Part shown: positions 18,301 to 26,497 of the stretch, in pieces
Numbering within the stretch: the stretch's first letter is position 1
How the letters are laid out: each line of letters opens with the position of its first letter
DNA from: Chitinophaga pinensis
GTDB taxonomy: Bacteria > Bacteroidota > Bacteroidia > UKL13-3
Direction: 5' to 3'
NCBI GenBank assembly: GCA_945873755.1
Contig: CAMCEM010000008.1
Location: 1-43,446, forward strand
DNA length: 43,446 nucleotides
Position numbers and translations under genes: made by a program
The notes under the pieces: model-generated
What the model saw: only the letters and a program-made list of their open reading frames with translations
What the model was told of the DNA's origin: nothing
Databases searched by the model: none

Positions 18301-21113
18301 CAGTTTCAAATAAACGCGATTCATTAATTGTTAGGGTTTTAACTAATGGATTTACGGGACCAGATATTAAGGTTGCTTTAAGACCTAATTTAAGCACACC
18401 TTTTGCTGATTGGTTTACATTTGAAACTTGCTTAACTGAATACAGAACTCCAGGAAATGTTTACAGTTTCCAATTTGATGCATACAGTACAGGCGGTGGT
18501 CAAAATATTTTAATAGATAGTATTCAAGTAATAGATGATTTCCAAACACAAACTATTACTAGTGCTCCAACTGTAATTTGTAATACAAGCCAGCCAGTAA
18601 CTATTTCTGTTCCTAATACTGATACACGTTATGCTTACAGAGCCATACAAAGAGATTTGAATGGTAATTTCATAAGTATTTTAGATTCTGTAATGGGTAA
18701 TGGTGGTACAATCAATTTTGGTTTTGCTAACCGTCAAGTAGATACTTTATTCTATGCTGTTTCGGCTATTAACTATGGTTCAGGTACATACCAACCGCCT
18801 TTCTCAGTTAATCAACCAAACTATTGTAGCAACGATTTACCTGGTGGTTTAAGATCAGTAATTATTCATAGATTTACGCGTCCTTTAACATCTTTAGGTG
18901 GATACGTTCAACCAGATTTAACTCCAAATGCATTTAACGGTGCTGTTAACGATGGCGATCAATTTAAACCTGATGCAGTTAAGTTTGGTAATCTATTAAC
19001 CTACGATATTTTATCTCCAAATTCATATTATACCAATGCTAGTTACGGAACTAATTGGACTATTTTAAATACTTCTGTTAGAACTTTTGCTGGAAATACA
19101 TTGGCTACTAACTGGGCGTTTACTCCTCCAAGTGGAGGAAATAATGCAAAAGTTACTTTTACACCAACTGCTGCTGAAGGCGATACTTTGTTTTTATTAA
19201 GTACCACTATTCGTTTTTTAGGTACCAATTGCGATACAACAATTAATCGTTTTATTAAAGTTGCTAATCCTATTGCTTATGGTTTTATAACTGGTCCTCG
19301 TTCTGATACAGCTTGTACAGGAACTCCATTGAACTTCTTAATTAATCAAGGATCACTTGCAGGAGTTACAACTGCTTGGAACTTTGGTGATGGAACTCCA
19401 ATTGTTACATTTGGTAACTATGCAAAAACATATTCTACTCCGGGATTATTTAGAGCATTATTAACTGTTACTTCTTCATTAGGAATTTCAGATACTGTTT
19501 CTCGTTTAATTAGAGTTATTGGTTCGCCTAATGCTAATTATAATGTAAGTTCTGTTGCCATTGTTTGTCAAAACGATTCAACTGTTTTCTCTGCTACTAA
19601 TACAGCTCCAGGCTTAACTCATATTTGGACTTTCCCAGGAAATGTTTCAAGAATTATTCCTGAAACTAACTTTAAGTTTGATAAAGCAGATACAAACTAT
19701 GCAGTTACTTTAAGAGTTACTGACCCTGTAAGTGGTTGTTTCGGTTTAAATACTAGAATTTTCCCTTCTTATGCTAGACCGGTTGCTAAATTTACAGTTG
19801 CAAGTCATTGCCAAGGTCAAGATTTACCTTACACTGATAGTTCTTCAATATCTAATGGAGATAGATTAGGTTGGTATTGGTCATTTAGTACAGGTGAACA
19901 ACGTCAATCAAATAGTTTCCAAATTAAATTTGCTAATCCTGGAAATGTAAGAGTAAGTTTAAGATTAACTTCTGCTGCTGGTTGTCAAGATACATTGTCT
20001 AAATTAGTAACAGTTTACGAAACACCGAAACCTAACTATATTTTTAATGCAGCTTGTACCAACGATTCTACTTCGTTTACTAACCAAACAGTGTTTAGTG
20101 CAGGTATTCAAAATGCGGCTTATACTTGGGACTTTGGCGACAACAGTGGTGCTGATTTACGTCAAGATCCTAAACACCGTTATTTAAACAATAACAGTGG
20201 TGATCCATTTGTAGTGAAATTAATTGCTGAAAACAGATTATTTGGTTGTAAAGATTCAGTTTCGAGAGATGTAGTTGTTAAAACTGCTCCTATTGCAGTT
20301 GCTGAATTAGATGGAGCAATTAAAACTGGAGTAAATAGCTACAAAGTATGTGAAGGTAATTTAGTAAACTTTACTAGTAAATCATTCTCATCGAGCGGAG
20401 CAAGTATTACTTGTGGTTGGGCTTTTGGAGATGGTAACCAAAGTGGTGCTTGTAATACAGCTAATATTTACGCAAATCAAGGTACATTTGTTTGGACTAT
20501 CTCAGCTACTGCCGATGGTTGTCAAGACACCAAATCGGGTTCAATTGTAGTTGTACCGAAACCTGTTATTACATTTAGTAACCAAGGATTTGCAATTCCA
20601 CCAAGCAGATTTACAGTTAATAACCGCCAAGTGTTAACTCCTTCTGATTTACCTTCTGATGGAAATTCATATACTTGGAATTTAGGTGATGCTGATAGCA
20701 CAACTACTAACCAACGTGTACCTTATTTTACATACAATAAAAAAGGTACATTTACAGTAAGAATGCAAGTAACTACTGTTGATGGTTGTGTAGTTAATTT
20801 CTCTGATACTGTTAAAGTTGATGTAGGTGTAAGTGTTGGTGAAGAATTAGCATCTAAATTCAATTTAGTTGCTTATCCAAATCCTTTTGCTAATAACACG
20901 GTAATAAGTTTAGATTTATCAAAAACAGAAGATGTTTCTATAACTGTAATTGATGTGTTAGGTAGAATAATTTCAACAAATACATACAATAAAGTTTCAA
21001 CTGGTAAGCATGAATTTGAATTGGCTTCAAATAACTTTAATGCTGCTGGAACTTATTTTGTAAAAGTTAAAATTGGTGATGACTTAATTGTAAAATCAAT
21101 TATTAAACAATAA
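12360..21113 (+). CDS. Giant type IX-secreted surface protein: beta-helix modules, PKD domains, sorting tail
   Basis: Predicted cell-surface or secreted protein of 2,917 residues. A signal peptide (cleavage after Ala29, 'AALAQ') leads into three related modules of about 590 residues beginning near 31, 625 and 1216. Modules 2 and 3 open with 'NGF/NGT...SGSFR(D/T)L...AV.YLNA(Y/F)G', and all have Asn/Ile-rich right-handed beta-helix runs ('NNTIGG', 'NIIRNT'). A linker and a jelly-roll-like domain (approx. 1895-2060, 'YTMNFENGLQGW') follow, then about six PKD domains (approx. 2300-2825; 'WNFGDGTP' near 2339, 'WDFGDNSG'). The type A sorting tail starts near 2834 ('FNLVAYPNPFANNT'). It is probably an adhesin or polysaccharide-binding protein; no enzyme motif was seen. 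Single-gene unit closed by a strong terminator. Confidence 0.9.
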   Translation: MKSNFTNFYLKLSLYLIVFVGFSAKAALAQGFAGGRTYIVNGQIDQVLPVDTFVNLMGTGNTGAINFLNNNGVDVTQPTGIITILLDAGYSGVEPTGIQVGRANGSGYPNMSSSRPVVLKPNVGLNFVITSSSAIAANGSLFRVFGSTDFTVDGSGTTGQRNITFSMGALSSGTTCKVVDIIPAVSTFTNRVRNITIRNCNIIGNSTTSANNTYAGIYFGGSTATPSAAALGTNYNINYVNNNIMAVQNGIYHRGFATNTTAFPSQDTGVNVLNNTIGGYVNPINSALQASIGSLSSNLAGVYLHTVTNSTVSGNIIRNTIALNFGSVNAGFAGIRLDAAGATVALDSNIRITKNQIYNLFTNAAGQSVSGIRISLGNHLTPRKLLVANNSISRIFSVNGGSNILNASTAGYTAGITIENQTANLGLELYFNSINLKGDTLANNAISTCLFVGSLTTGGIISLNNSFVNNFGSTLNNTTGYQNYAVITAANNINPFTYSNFNNYYSNTFGPGYAFVAGIIRNNTLRNIPSIKNYRLYSMSDTNSLAVIAPMSNDTIWNVPAGFANRTYNRGYALNTLNQFSAFVNSIVTNKIIDDMYGNFRTGLGRFTSIGCHHWNGDSTEINVGLMGGNTYPINGFSVPPTATNPTSGSFRDLAEAVTYLNAYGISGNQNNVVLEIRATYPRENKFIPAIIDYPGADQSLNVEIRPAVGVVDTIWTPNRAIPNNASVLTLDGAKNIIIDGLASGSNEFRNLTFMFRNLSTNPISRVIGITPSEQPSQNITIRNVNIVGNTTNTAINTLAGIYYSYPFLTTATPGQNDTLRSINNRNINIINNLIQGVRNGIMVRGSSANPTGAAEVFAATVSPALTNRVQNLKIVGNIIGGTTAPGGTLPTTYIGGANNQAGIFVMGVEAAIIDSNIIRNTLATSNISNGFRGIEIVETSTKYANFDVSVTKNFIYNLTTISGQAMTGLRAQFTAPSGARGYLFANNHISKINATGASTPISISNPSGILVDASLPLSAANLISMVNNTINMSGNNFLNTNSGISALYMGSNIRGGISSINNIFGVTANRNTTGNMYSVITLAPTSPFALNPVFLIAASDFNSYFVSGNNPNPLNNILMATPSSTAIPVITARTNINTLRLFTGTNTDLSSFNFPTRFISDSLPDLLTVTSGSRYSSGASNSLVLTDIYGVSRASGPQLGAARITNQNAPLQPNGVYQINGTDNYPVLGSPSTGSFRTLRSAVNYLNAFGTGLSFSGVQPAKLVISAGYVGETDTFTSPITVFDFPSANAAVPVIVTVAAGRQDTIRFTNVLVAPPANTSLIRFNSSSFFGFDGSNNGTITRDLTIVMPSNMTSPTYKIIDIVGGQSSIFATSLSTSSNFVNNCNLIGNSTIFSNNTFSAIYMGGLTATPSNSAGAGLNNNNAFINNFIGGCQYGIYLRGNGIRGQGDNNTNITNNTIGGNTAPGGSTPTNYYGGINNAAGIFCVGQYRATIKGNRIQNNIQTFSNPRGIELGVIPGSNTILDSANVIDGNIINNIVSTSSGSAAYGLYINFGSDNGNVTNSTRIQNNMISGIAAPGSTTLMNGVYGIAIDAAANFTDPNITIHFNSINLGTANTLTAGRSACLAIAPNFPLNSTSLFLGSGFKMTNNLFTNNLGGTSTSTGIRASAVQFGSVASSFSQSENNNYFCNATFATRAQFVNNASGVTPNLFNGWDSINRFTGGDLYSTNLTIPFTSDNNLFIPALTNSVIYGAGIPVFGINQDVISNTRNGLSPSMGAHEYVGGNNIDSVLPRIVPANATVCLSTALPTIKFLIAEKNFVSTFLTYRVNGGSSTNITGIVSVNSQGFPEVTFSIPTTVISSGGLIEYKVSATEISTNIGTFPVDGSWAVLPTGIATFPYTMNFENGLQGWNAQTLTLGAAWDINAFGSPANPSQATESGIKCALFPSSTLPVGASARLTSPCFNLSAAQRPILRFRFSQSNAVSNKRDSLIVRVLTNGFTGPDIKVALRPNLSTPFADWFTFETCLTEYRTPGNVYSFQFDAYSTGGGQNILIDSIQVIDDFQTQTITSAPTVICNTSQPVTISVPNTDTRYAYRAIQRDLNGNFISILDSVMGNGGTINFGFANRQVDTLFYAVSAINYGSGTYQPPFSVNQPNYCSNDLPGGLRSVIIHRFTRPLTSLGGYVQPDLTPNAFNGAVNDGDQFKPDAVKFGNLLTYDILSPNSYYTNASYGTNWTILNTSVRTFAGNTLATNWAFTPPSGGNNAKVTFTPTAAEGDTLFLLSTTIRFLGTNCDTTINRFIKVANPIAYGFITGPRSDTACTGTPLNFLINQGSLAGVTTAWNFGDGTPIVTFGNYAKTYSTPGLFRALLTVTSSLGISDTVSRLIRVIGSPNANYNVSSVAIVCQNDSTVFSATNTAPGLTHIWTFPGNVSRIIPETNFKFDKADTNYAVTLRVTDPVSGCFGLNTRIFPSYARPVAKFTVASHCQGQDLPYTDSSSISNGDRLGWYWSFSTGEQRQSNSFQIKFANPGNVRVSLRLTSAAGCQDTLSKLVTVYETPKPNYIFNAACTNDSTSFTNQTVFSAGIQNAAYTWDFGDNSGADLRQDPKHRYLNNNSGDPFVVKLIAENRLFGCKDSVSRDVVVKTAPIAVAELDGAIKTGVNSYKVCEGNLVNFTSKSFSSSGASITCGWAFGDGNQSGACNTANIYANQGTFVWTISATADGCQDTKSGSIVVVPKPVITFSNQGFAIPPSRFTVNNRQVLTPSDLPSDGNSYTWNLGDADSTTTNQRVPYFTYNKKGTFTVRMQVTTVDGCVVNFSDTVKVDVGVSVGEELASKFNLVAYPNPFANNTVISLDLSKTEDVSITVIDVLGRIISTNTYNKVSTGKHEFELASNNFNAAGTYFVKVKIGDDLIVKSIIKQ

Positions 21114-21135
21114 TTTTTAAAGTTCTAATATTTAT

Positions 21136-21166
21136 AAACCCCAAAAGGCACTGCCTTTTGGGGTTT
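21136..21166 (+). terminator. Strong intrinsic terminator after the giant gene
   Basis: Perfect 14-bp stem: AAACCCCAAAAGGC (21136-21149), 3-base loop ACT, GCCTTTTGGGGTTT (21153-21166), followed by an AT-rich run. It starts 22 bases after the stop codon and insulates truA, which begins 17 bases downstream. Confidence 0.85.
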
Positions 21167-21183
21167 ATTTATTTATAAATATA

Positions 21184-21912
21184 ATGTTTAGGTACGCAAT
21201 AGAATTAGCTTACAACGGAACCAATTTTCATGGGTGGCAAAGGCAGCTGAATGCCATATCTGTTCAGCAGGAATTAGAAGAAAAGCTTAGCTTATTATTA
21301 CGAAACCCTATTGAAACATTGGGTTGTGGAAGAACAGATACGGGAGTTCATGCAAAGCAATTTGTTGCACATTTCGATTTTATAGTGAAAATTGATTGTG
21401 AAAGTATTTGTAATAAATTAAATAAAATTATTTCGAATGATATTGTTTGTTACAAATTATGGGAAGTTCCAATTAATTTTAATGCCAGGTTTGATGCAAA
21501 ATGGAGAACGTACGAATATGTAATTACGCCAAAAGCCAATCCTTTTATTATTGATTTTGCTTGGAAATTTTCACTTGAACTTGATTTAATTTTAATGAAT
21601 AAAGCTTGCGATATTTTACTTGCGAATACAAATTTTGAATGTTTTAGTAAAGTACATACTGATGTTGTTAACTTTAATTGCAATGTGGTTTATGCCAATT
21701 GGGAACAAAAAGAAGAGCTACTTATTTTTACTATTAAAGCCAATAGGTTTTTAAGAAATATGGTTAGGGCTATTGTAGGTACTTTAATTGATGTTGGCCT
21801 TAAAAAGATTACCCTAAACGAGTTTGGGTTAATTATAGAAAGTAAAAACCGCTCTAATGCCGGGGTTTCAGTTCCAGCTAAAGGATTGTTTTTAACAAAA
21901 GTTGAGTATTAA
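21184..21912 (+). CDS. truA: tRNA pseudouridine(38-40) synthase TruA
   Basis: Cytoplasmic enzyme that converts uridines 38-40 in the anticodon stem-loop of many tRNAs to pseudouridine, without cofactor. At 242 residues it is typical. The catalytic motif 'GCGRTDTGVHA' carries Asp52; 'NGTNFHGWQRQ' (11-21) and the late 'RFLRNMVRAIVGTLIDVG' (RNA-binding and core strand) are family hallmarks. It lies right behind the giant gene's terminator and has only a short A/T-rich leader. Its TAA stop overlaps the stop of the convergent SPOR gene by 3 bases. Confidence 0.95.
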   Translation: MFRYAIELAYNGTNFHGWQRQLNAISVQQELEEKLSLLLRNPIETLGCGRTDTGVHAKQFVAHFDFIVKIDCESICNKLNKIISNDIVCYKLWEVPINFNARFDAKWRTYEYVITPKANPFIIDFAWKFSLELDLILMNKACDILLANTNFECFSKVHTDVVNFNCNVVYANWEQKEELLIFTIKANRFLRNMVRAIVGTLIDVGLKKITLNEFGLIIESKNRSNAGVSVPAKGLFLTKVEY

Positions 21913-22313
21913 AGTTTAGGTAAATTTATTTTATCTGAAATTATGATACATTCTTCAAAGTCCACCTTAATTTTATTGTAAAATATTTTAGCTTCTAGTT
22001 TAGTTCTAAAATCGCCAACTCTTATTTTAAAATAGGGTTGCTGATATGTTATGTATGCCTTTTGCTCCCGGTATAATCTTAAAAACTTTGTTTTAATATT
22101 ATTTGCATTGTTTCTTTCATTGCCAGAAAATAATTGAATTCTAAAGCCTTCTATTGTTTTTTTTTGTTTATTTATTTCAATGTTTTTATCTATTAAACTA
22201 TCCAAATAAATATTTTCTCCTTTAATTACTACCGAACCTTTTTCTTGTGAAAATGCATTGATTTTAAATGTAATTAATCCGATAATTAATATTGTAAATT
22301 TTAATATTTTCAT
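21909..22313 (-). CDS. SPOR domain-containing exported protein
   Basis: Small protein of about 134 residues with an N-terminal signal peptide (from 'MKILKFTILIIGLI' to 'NAFSQ') and a C-terminal SPOR domain (approx. 55-130; 'GFRIQLFSGN', 'YFKIRVGDFRTKLEA'). SPOR domains bind glycan strands stripped of stem peptides, as at division septa. I choose the ATG at 22311-22313, one base after the deoC stop; a TTG three codons upstream would overlap deoC. It is probably the third gene of secA-deoC-SPOR and may work in cell-wall remodelling. Confidence 0.8.
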   Translation of the reverse strand: MKILKFTILIIGLITFKINAFSQEKGSVVIKGENIYLDSLIDKNIEINKQKKTIEGFRIQLFSGNERNNANNIKTKFLRLYREQKAYITYQQPYFKIRVGDFRTKLEAKIFYNKIKVDFEECIIISDKINLPKL

Positions 22314-22314
22314 A

Positions 22315-22959
22315 TTATTCAATTAATTTTAAACTGTTTGAACACCCTAATACATCTGCTCCAGCATTTATAAACTCAATTGCTTGTTTTTTTGTTTTTA
22401 TACCGCCTGCTGCTTTAATTTTTATTTTTAAAGGTAAAGTTTCTCTAATTAACTTTATATTTTTTATTTCTGCTCCTTTATCTGCATATCCTGTTGATGT
22501 TTTAATAAAATCTACTTCACAATTTGCACAAATTTTGCAAGCAAATCGTATTTCATCATCACTTAAATAAGCCGTTTCAATTATTACTTTAATTTTTTTG
22601 TTTTGTAAATGACATACGGTAACAACTGATTGTATATCGTTTTGTACTGTTTGAAAATCGCCACTTTTAAAAGCTGCAATATTCATTACCATGTCTATTT
22701 CATCGGCACCACTAATAATTGCTTTTTTAGCTTCTTCTACTTTTGCTCCAACAGTGGAGTAACCTAAAGGAAAACCAGCTACTGAAATAATCTTTATATT
22801 TTTTTTACCTATGGTTTTTTTTACTAATTGAACAAAATAAGGCGACACACAAACGCCATAAAAACCATTTTCTATTGCTTCATTACAGAGCAAAACTATA
22901 TCCTCTTTGGTACAGTTAGGTTTTAAGTTAGTGTGTTCTATATATTTTGCTAAATCCAT
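22315..22959 (-). CDS. deoC: Deoxyribose-phosphate aldolase DeoC
   Basis: Cytoplasmic class I aldolase that splits 2-deoxyribose-5-phosphate into glyceraldehyde-3-phosphate and acetaldehyde in deoxynucleoside salvage. At 214 residues it has the usual length. The Schiff-base lysine is Lys153 in 'FIKTSTGY', the helper Lys182 is in 'IKAAGGIKT', and the acidic 'GADEIDMVMN' strand is at 84-93. The gene begins 2 bases after the secA stop, and the SPOR gene starts 1 base after its own stop, so all three are likely one transcript. Confidence 0.95.
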   Translation of the reverse strand: MDLAKYIEHTNLKPNCTKEDIVLLCNEAIENGFYGVCVSPYFVQLVKKTIGKKNIKIISVAGFPLGYSTVGAKVEEAKKAIISGADEIDMVMNIAAFKSGDFQTVQNDIQSVVTVCHLQNKKIKVIIETAYLSDDEIRFACKICANCEVDFIKTSTGYADKGAEIKNIKLIRETLPLKIKIKAAGGIKTKKQAIEFINAGADVLGCSNSLKLIE

Positions 22960-22961
22960 TA

Positions 22962-25900
22962 TTAATTAAAAGCTTCTTTGCCGTGGCATTGTTTAAATTT
23001 TTTACCACTACCACAAGGGCAAGCATCATTTCTACCTACTTTATTTTCTGCAAAAATTTGTTGCTGTTTTGGTTTTTCGCTTACATTATTTCCTGCATCT
23101 ATTGCTCTTTGCTGTGCATCTGCCAAATCATCGGTTCTGCTTGTTTGTAATTTTGGCGTTGGTTCTTTTCTTGGAGCTTGCGTTGTTGTTCTTATATTTT
23201 TATTGTTTTCTATTAAAATATGTCCTTTAAATAACATTCCTAATACTTCTCTATTTATTCTACTCAATAAACCTTTAAATAAGTTAAATGACTCTAACTT
23301 GTAAATTAGTAAAGGATCTTTTTGTTCAAACACTGCATTTTGAGCGGATTGTTTCAGTTCATCCATTTCTCTTAAATGTTCTTTCCATTCATCGTCAATT
23401 ATCCAAAGTGTGGCAAATTTTTCAAAAACTTTTGCTACCTCTTTACCTTGGTTTGCAACCGAATTTTTAATATTTATGGGCAATTGAATATTTCTAATTC
23501 CATCTGTAATTGGAACAACAATCATTTCATAGTCTTTTACATTATTGTTTTTATTTATATCGTTAAAAACAGGAAATGCTTGCGCTGCCATAACACTTAT
23601 TTTGTGTTTGTATTGTTCATTTAATTCAATCATTAAAGCATCAACTACAACTTCTGTTTTGCCAGTAAATTCTGAATCAGTTATTTTGGTTTCATAAGCC
23701 AATAAACGCAATACCTCTAATTTAAATTCATTGTGGCTTTTTAAATCTTGGTAAGTTTCTACTAATTCGTAACACAAATCGTGTAACATATTGCTTAAAT
23801 CCAACTCTAATTTATCGCCATACAATGCATTTCTTCTTTTTGCATAAATAACTTCGCGCTGCGAATTCATTACATCATCGTACTCTAATAAACGCTTACG
23901 CACACCAAAATTGTTTTGTTCTACTTTGCGTTGCGCATTTTCAATATTTTTAGTAATCATGGAGTGTTCTATATTTTCACCCTCTTTCATACCCAACCTA
24001 TCCATTACTTTGGCAATACGTTCACTACCAAATAAACGCATTAAATCATCTTCTAAACTTATGTAAAAGCGCGATGAACCCGGATCACCTTGTCTACCAG
24101 CACGACCTCTTAACTGTCTGTCAACCCTTCTCGAATCATGTCTTTCAGTACCAACAATTGCTAATCCTCCTGCTTCTTTTACTCCTTCACCTAGCTTTAT
24201 ATCCGTTCCCCTTCCGGCCATGTTGGTTGCAATGGTTACAGCTCCTTTTTGACCAGCTTCAGCAATTACTTCTGCTTCGCGTTGGTTTTGTTTTGCGTTT
24301 AAAACATTGTGTTTTAATTTACGCATAGTTAACATTCGGCTTAGTAATTCTGATACTTCTACTGATGTTGTTCCCACTAAAGTTGGCCTGCCAGACTCTG
24401 AAAGTTTTACTACATCATCAATTACTGCATTGTATTTTTCGCGTTTTGTTTTGTAAATTGTATCGTTTTCATCCTTACGTGCAATTGGGCGATTAGATGG
24501 AATTACAACCACATCTAATTTATAAATTTCCCATAATTCACCTGCTTCTGTTTCAGCAGTTCCAGTCATACCACACAACTTGTGGTACATTCTAAAAAAG
24601 TTTTGTAAAGTTACTGTTGCATAAGTTTGTGTTGCAGCTTCCACTTTTACATTTTCTTTGGCTTCTAATGCTTGATGCAAACCATCGCTGTATCTTCTTC
24701 CATCAAGTACACGCCCAGTTTGTTCATCTACTATTTTTACTTTACCGTCTGCAATAATGTATTCCACATCTCTATCAAACATACAATATGCTTTTAGCAA
24801 TTGGTTTACTGTATGAATCCTTTCTGATTTAATAGAAAAGTCGAGCATTAATTGTTCTTTTTGTGCTAACTTTTCTTCGTTAGTTAAATCAGTTTTGTTT
24901 TCTATTTGAGCTATTAACGAACCTACATCTGGTATTATAAAAAACTGAGCATCTTCTCCACTTACCGTAATTAGTTCAGCACCTTTTTCAGCTAAATCTA
25001 TTGAATTAACTTTTTCATCAATAACAAAATAAAGGTCAGCATCTACTTTGTGCATTTCTTTTTGTTGGTCTTGCAGGTAGTAGCTTTCGGTTTTGGTTAA
25101 TATTTGTTTTATTCCTTGTTCTCCTAAATACTTAATTAAAGCAGAGTTTTTAGGCATGGCACGTTGTGCTTGTAGTAATTTAAAACCTCCTAATTTTTCA
25201 TCTCCAGCTGCAATTAGTTTTTTTGCTTCGGCCAATGCCAAGTTAAACACTTGTTTTTGAGCGTTTACTAATTTTTCAATTCTAGGCTTCAATGCAAAAA
25301 ATTGTTGGTCATCGCCTTTAGGAACTGGACCCGAAATAATTAATGGTGTTCTTGCATCATCCACTAAAACTGAATCTACCTCATCCACCATGGCAAAATG
25401 GTGTTTGCGTTGAACCAATTCTTCTTTTTCGCGTGCCATATTGTCGCGCAAGTAATCAAAACCAAACTCATTATTGGTTCCGTAAGTAATATCTGCTAAA
25501 TATGCATTTCGCCTTGCATCCGAATTGGGTTCGTGGTAATCAATACAATCAACTTTTAAACCATGAAATTCAAATAATGGAGCATTCCATTCACTGTCTC
25601 TTCGTGCCAAATAATCGTTAACAGTAACTAAGTGAACACCTTCGCCAGCCAAAGCATTTAAGTATGCAGGTAAAGTTGAAACCAAGGTTTTTCCCTCCCC
25701 AGTTCCCATTTCAGCAATTTTGCCACTATGTAAAACTATACCACCAATTAACTGCACATCGTAATGAACCATATTCCAAACAACAGTGTTACCTGCGGCA
25801 TCCCAAGTGTTGGAGTAAATGGCTTTATCGCCATTAATGGTAACAGGTTTTTTAGGTTTAGTTTTGGCAGCTAAATCTTTATCAAAATCATTGGCAGTAA

Positions 25901-26288
25901 CTACTAATTGTTTGTTTTCGGTTAATCTTCGGGCTGTTTCTTTAACAACTGCAAAAGCTTGAGGTAAAATAAAATTTAACGCTTTTTCTATTTCAGTATC
26001 ACGTTGTTTTTTTAGCTTATCTATTTCTTTAAAAATATCATCTTTACCAAGCAAATCAATATCTTCAACTTCAGTTTCCTTTAATAGTTCAGCTATTTTA
26101 TTATCTGTATCCGAAAGTTCTTGTTTAATGTAATTTTTAAATTCGGTGGTTTTATTTCTTAATTCATCATCGCTAATTGATTGTAATTTAGCAAATTCTA
26201 ATTTTATTTGTTCAACTATAGGGTAAATAGGTTTTAAATCTCTGTCTGATTTATTTCCAAATAGTTTCTTTAATACGGCATTTAGCAT
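22962..26288 (-). CDS. secA: Preprotein translocase ATPase SecA
   Basis: Motor of the Sec pathway: it binds unfolded preproteins at SecYEG and pushes them across the inner membrane by ATP hydrolysis. Length is 1,108 residues, typical of the larger Bacteroidota SecA with an insertion relative to E. coli (901). Walker A is in 'MGTGEGKTLV' (about 190-200), the DEAD-like 'DEVDSVLVDDARTPL' near 300, the second-domain motif 'GTSSVEVSELLS' region later, and 'GRAGRQGDPG' marks the helicase C domain. The C-terminus holds the SEC-C zinc site 'CPCGSGKKFKQCHG' (approx. 1090-1103), which binds phospholipid or SecB. First gene of the secA-deoC-SPOR run; it diverges from prmA. Confidence 0.97.
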   Translation of the reverse strand: MLNAVLKKLFGNKSDRDLKPIYPIVEQIKLEFAKLQSISDDELRNKTTEFKNYIKQELSDTDNKIAELLKETEVEDIDLLGKDDIFKEIDKLKKQRDTEIEKALNFILPQAFAVVKETARRLTENKQLVVTANDFDKDLAAKTKPKKPVTINGDKAIYSNTWDAAGNTVVWNMVHYDVQLIGGIVLHSGKIAEMGTGEGKTLVSTLPAYLNALAGEGVHLVTVNDYLARRDSEWNAPLFEFHGLKVDCIDYHEPNSDARRNAYLADITYGTNNEFGFDYLRDNMAREKEELVQRKHHFAMVDEVDSVLVDDARTPLIISGPVPKGDDQQFFALKPRIEKLVNAQKQVFNLALAEAKKLIAAGDEKLGGFKLLQAQRAMPKNSALIKYLGEQGIKQILTKTESYYLQDQQKEMHKVDADLYFVIDEKVNSIDLAEKGAELITVSGEDAQFFIIPDVGSLIAQIENKTDLTNEEKLAQKEQLMLDFSIKSERIHTVNQLLKAYCMFDRDVEYIIADGKVKIVDEQTGRVLDGRRYSDGLHQALEAKENVKVEAATQTYATVTLQNFFRMYHKLCGMTGTAETEAGELWEIYKLDVVVIPSNRPIARKDENDTIYKTKREKYNAVIDDVVKLSESGRPTLVGTTSVEVSELLSRMLTMRKLKHNVLNAKQNQREAEVIAEAGQKGAVTIATNMAGRGTDIKLGEGVKEAGGLAIVGTERHDSRRVDRQLRGRAGRQGDPGSSRFYISLEDDLMRLFGSERIAKVMDRLGMKEGENIEHSMITKNIENAQRKVEQNNFGVRKRLLEYDDVMNSQREVIYAKRRNALYGDKLELDLSNMLHDLCYELVETYQDLKSHNEFKLEVLRLLAYETKITDSEFTGKTEVVVDALMIELNEQYKHKISVMAAQAFPVFNDINKNNNVKDYEMIVVPITDGIRNIQLPINIKNSVANQGKEVAKVFEKFATLWIIDDEWKEHLREMDELKQSAQNAVFEQKDPLLIYKLESFNLFKGLLSRINREVLGMLFKGHILIENNKNIRTTTQAPRKEPTPKLQTSRTDDLADAQQRAIDAGNNVSEKPKQQQIFAENKVGRNDACPCGSGKKFKQCHGKEAFN

Positions 26289-26472
26289 ATAAAATAGTTT
26301 GTTTCTTTATTTAAAATATTTTGCAAAATAATAAAATATTAGCACCAAATTGATACTAAATTATTAAGCATTTACCAATTAGCTAAAATTAAACCAAGTA
26401 TATAATATTGACTATTTGGCTTATTTATTTGTAAAATCAACATTCTTTTTTATTTTAACTTATTTTAAGGAA

Positions 26473-26480
26473 TATATTTG
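26473..26480 (+). promoter_or_regulatory. -7 promoter box TATATTTG for prmA
   Basis: Full match to TAnnTTTG, 17 bases before the prmA ATG at 26498 in the 209-base divergent secA-prmA gap. No TTG at the expected -33 distance was seen. Confidence 0.5.
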
Positions 26481-26497
26481 AAAATTAATTTCTATAA

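Noticed and set aside
22947..24328. Several plus-strand frames opposite secA
   Set aside because: secA is complete and full-length; the antisense frames have low-complexity Leu/Phe/Cys-rich content typical of shadows.
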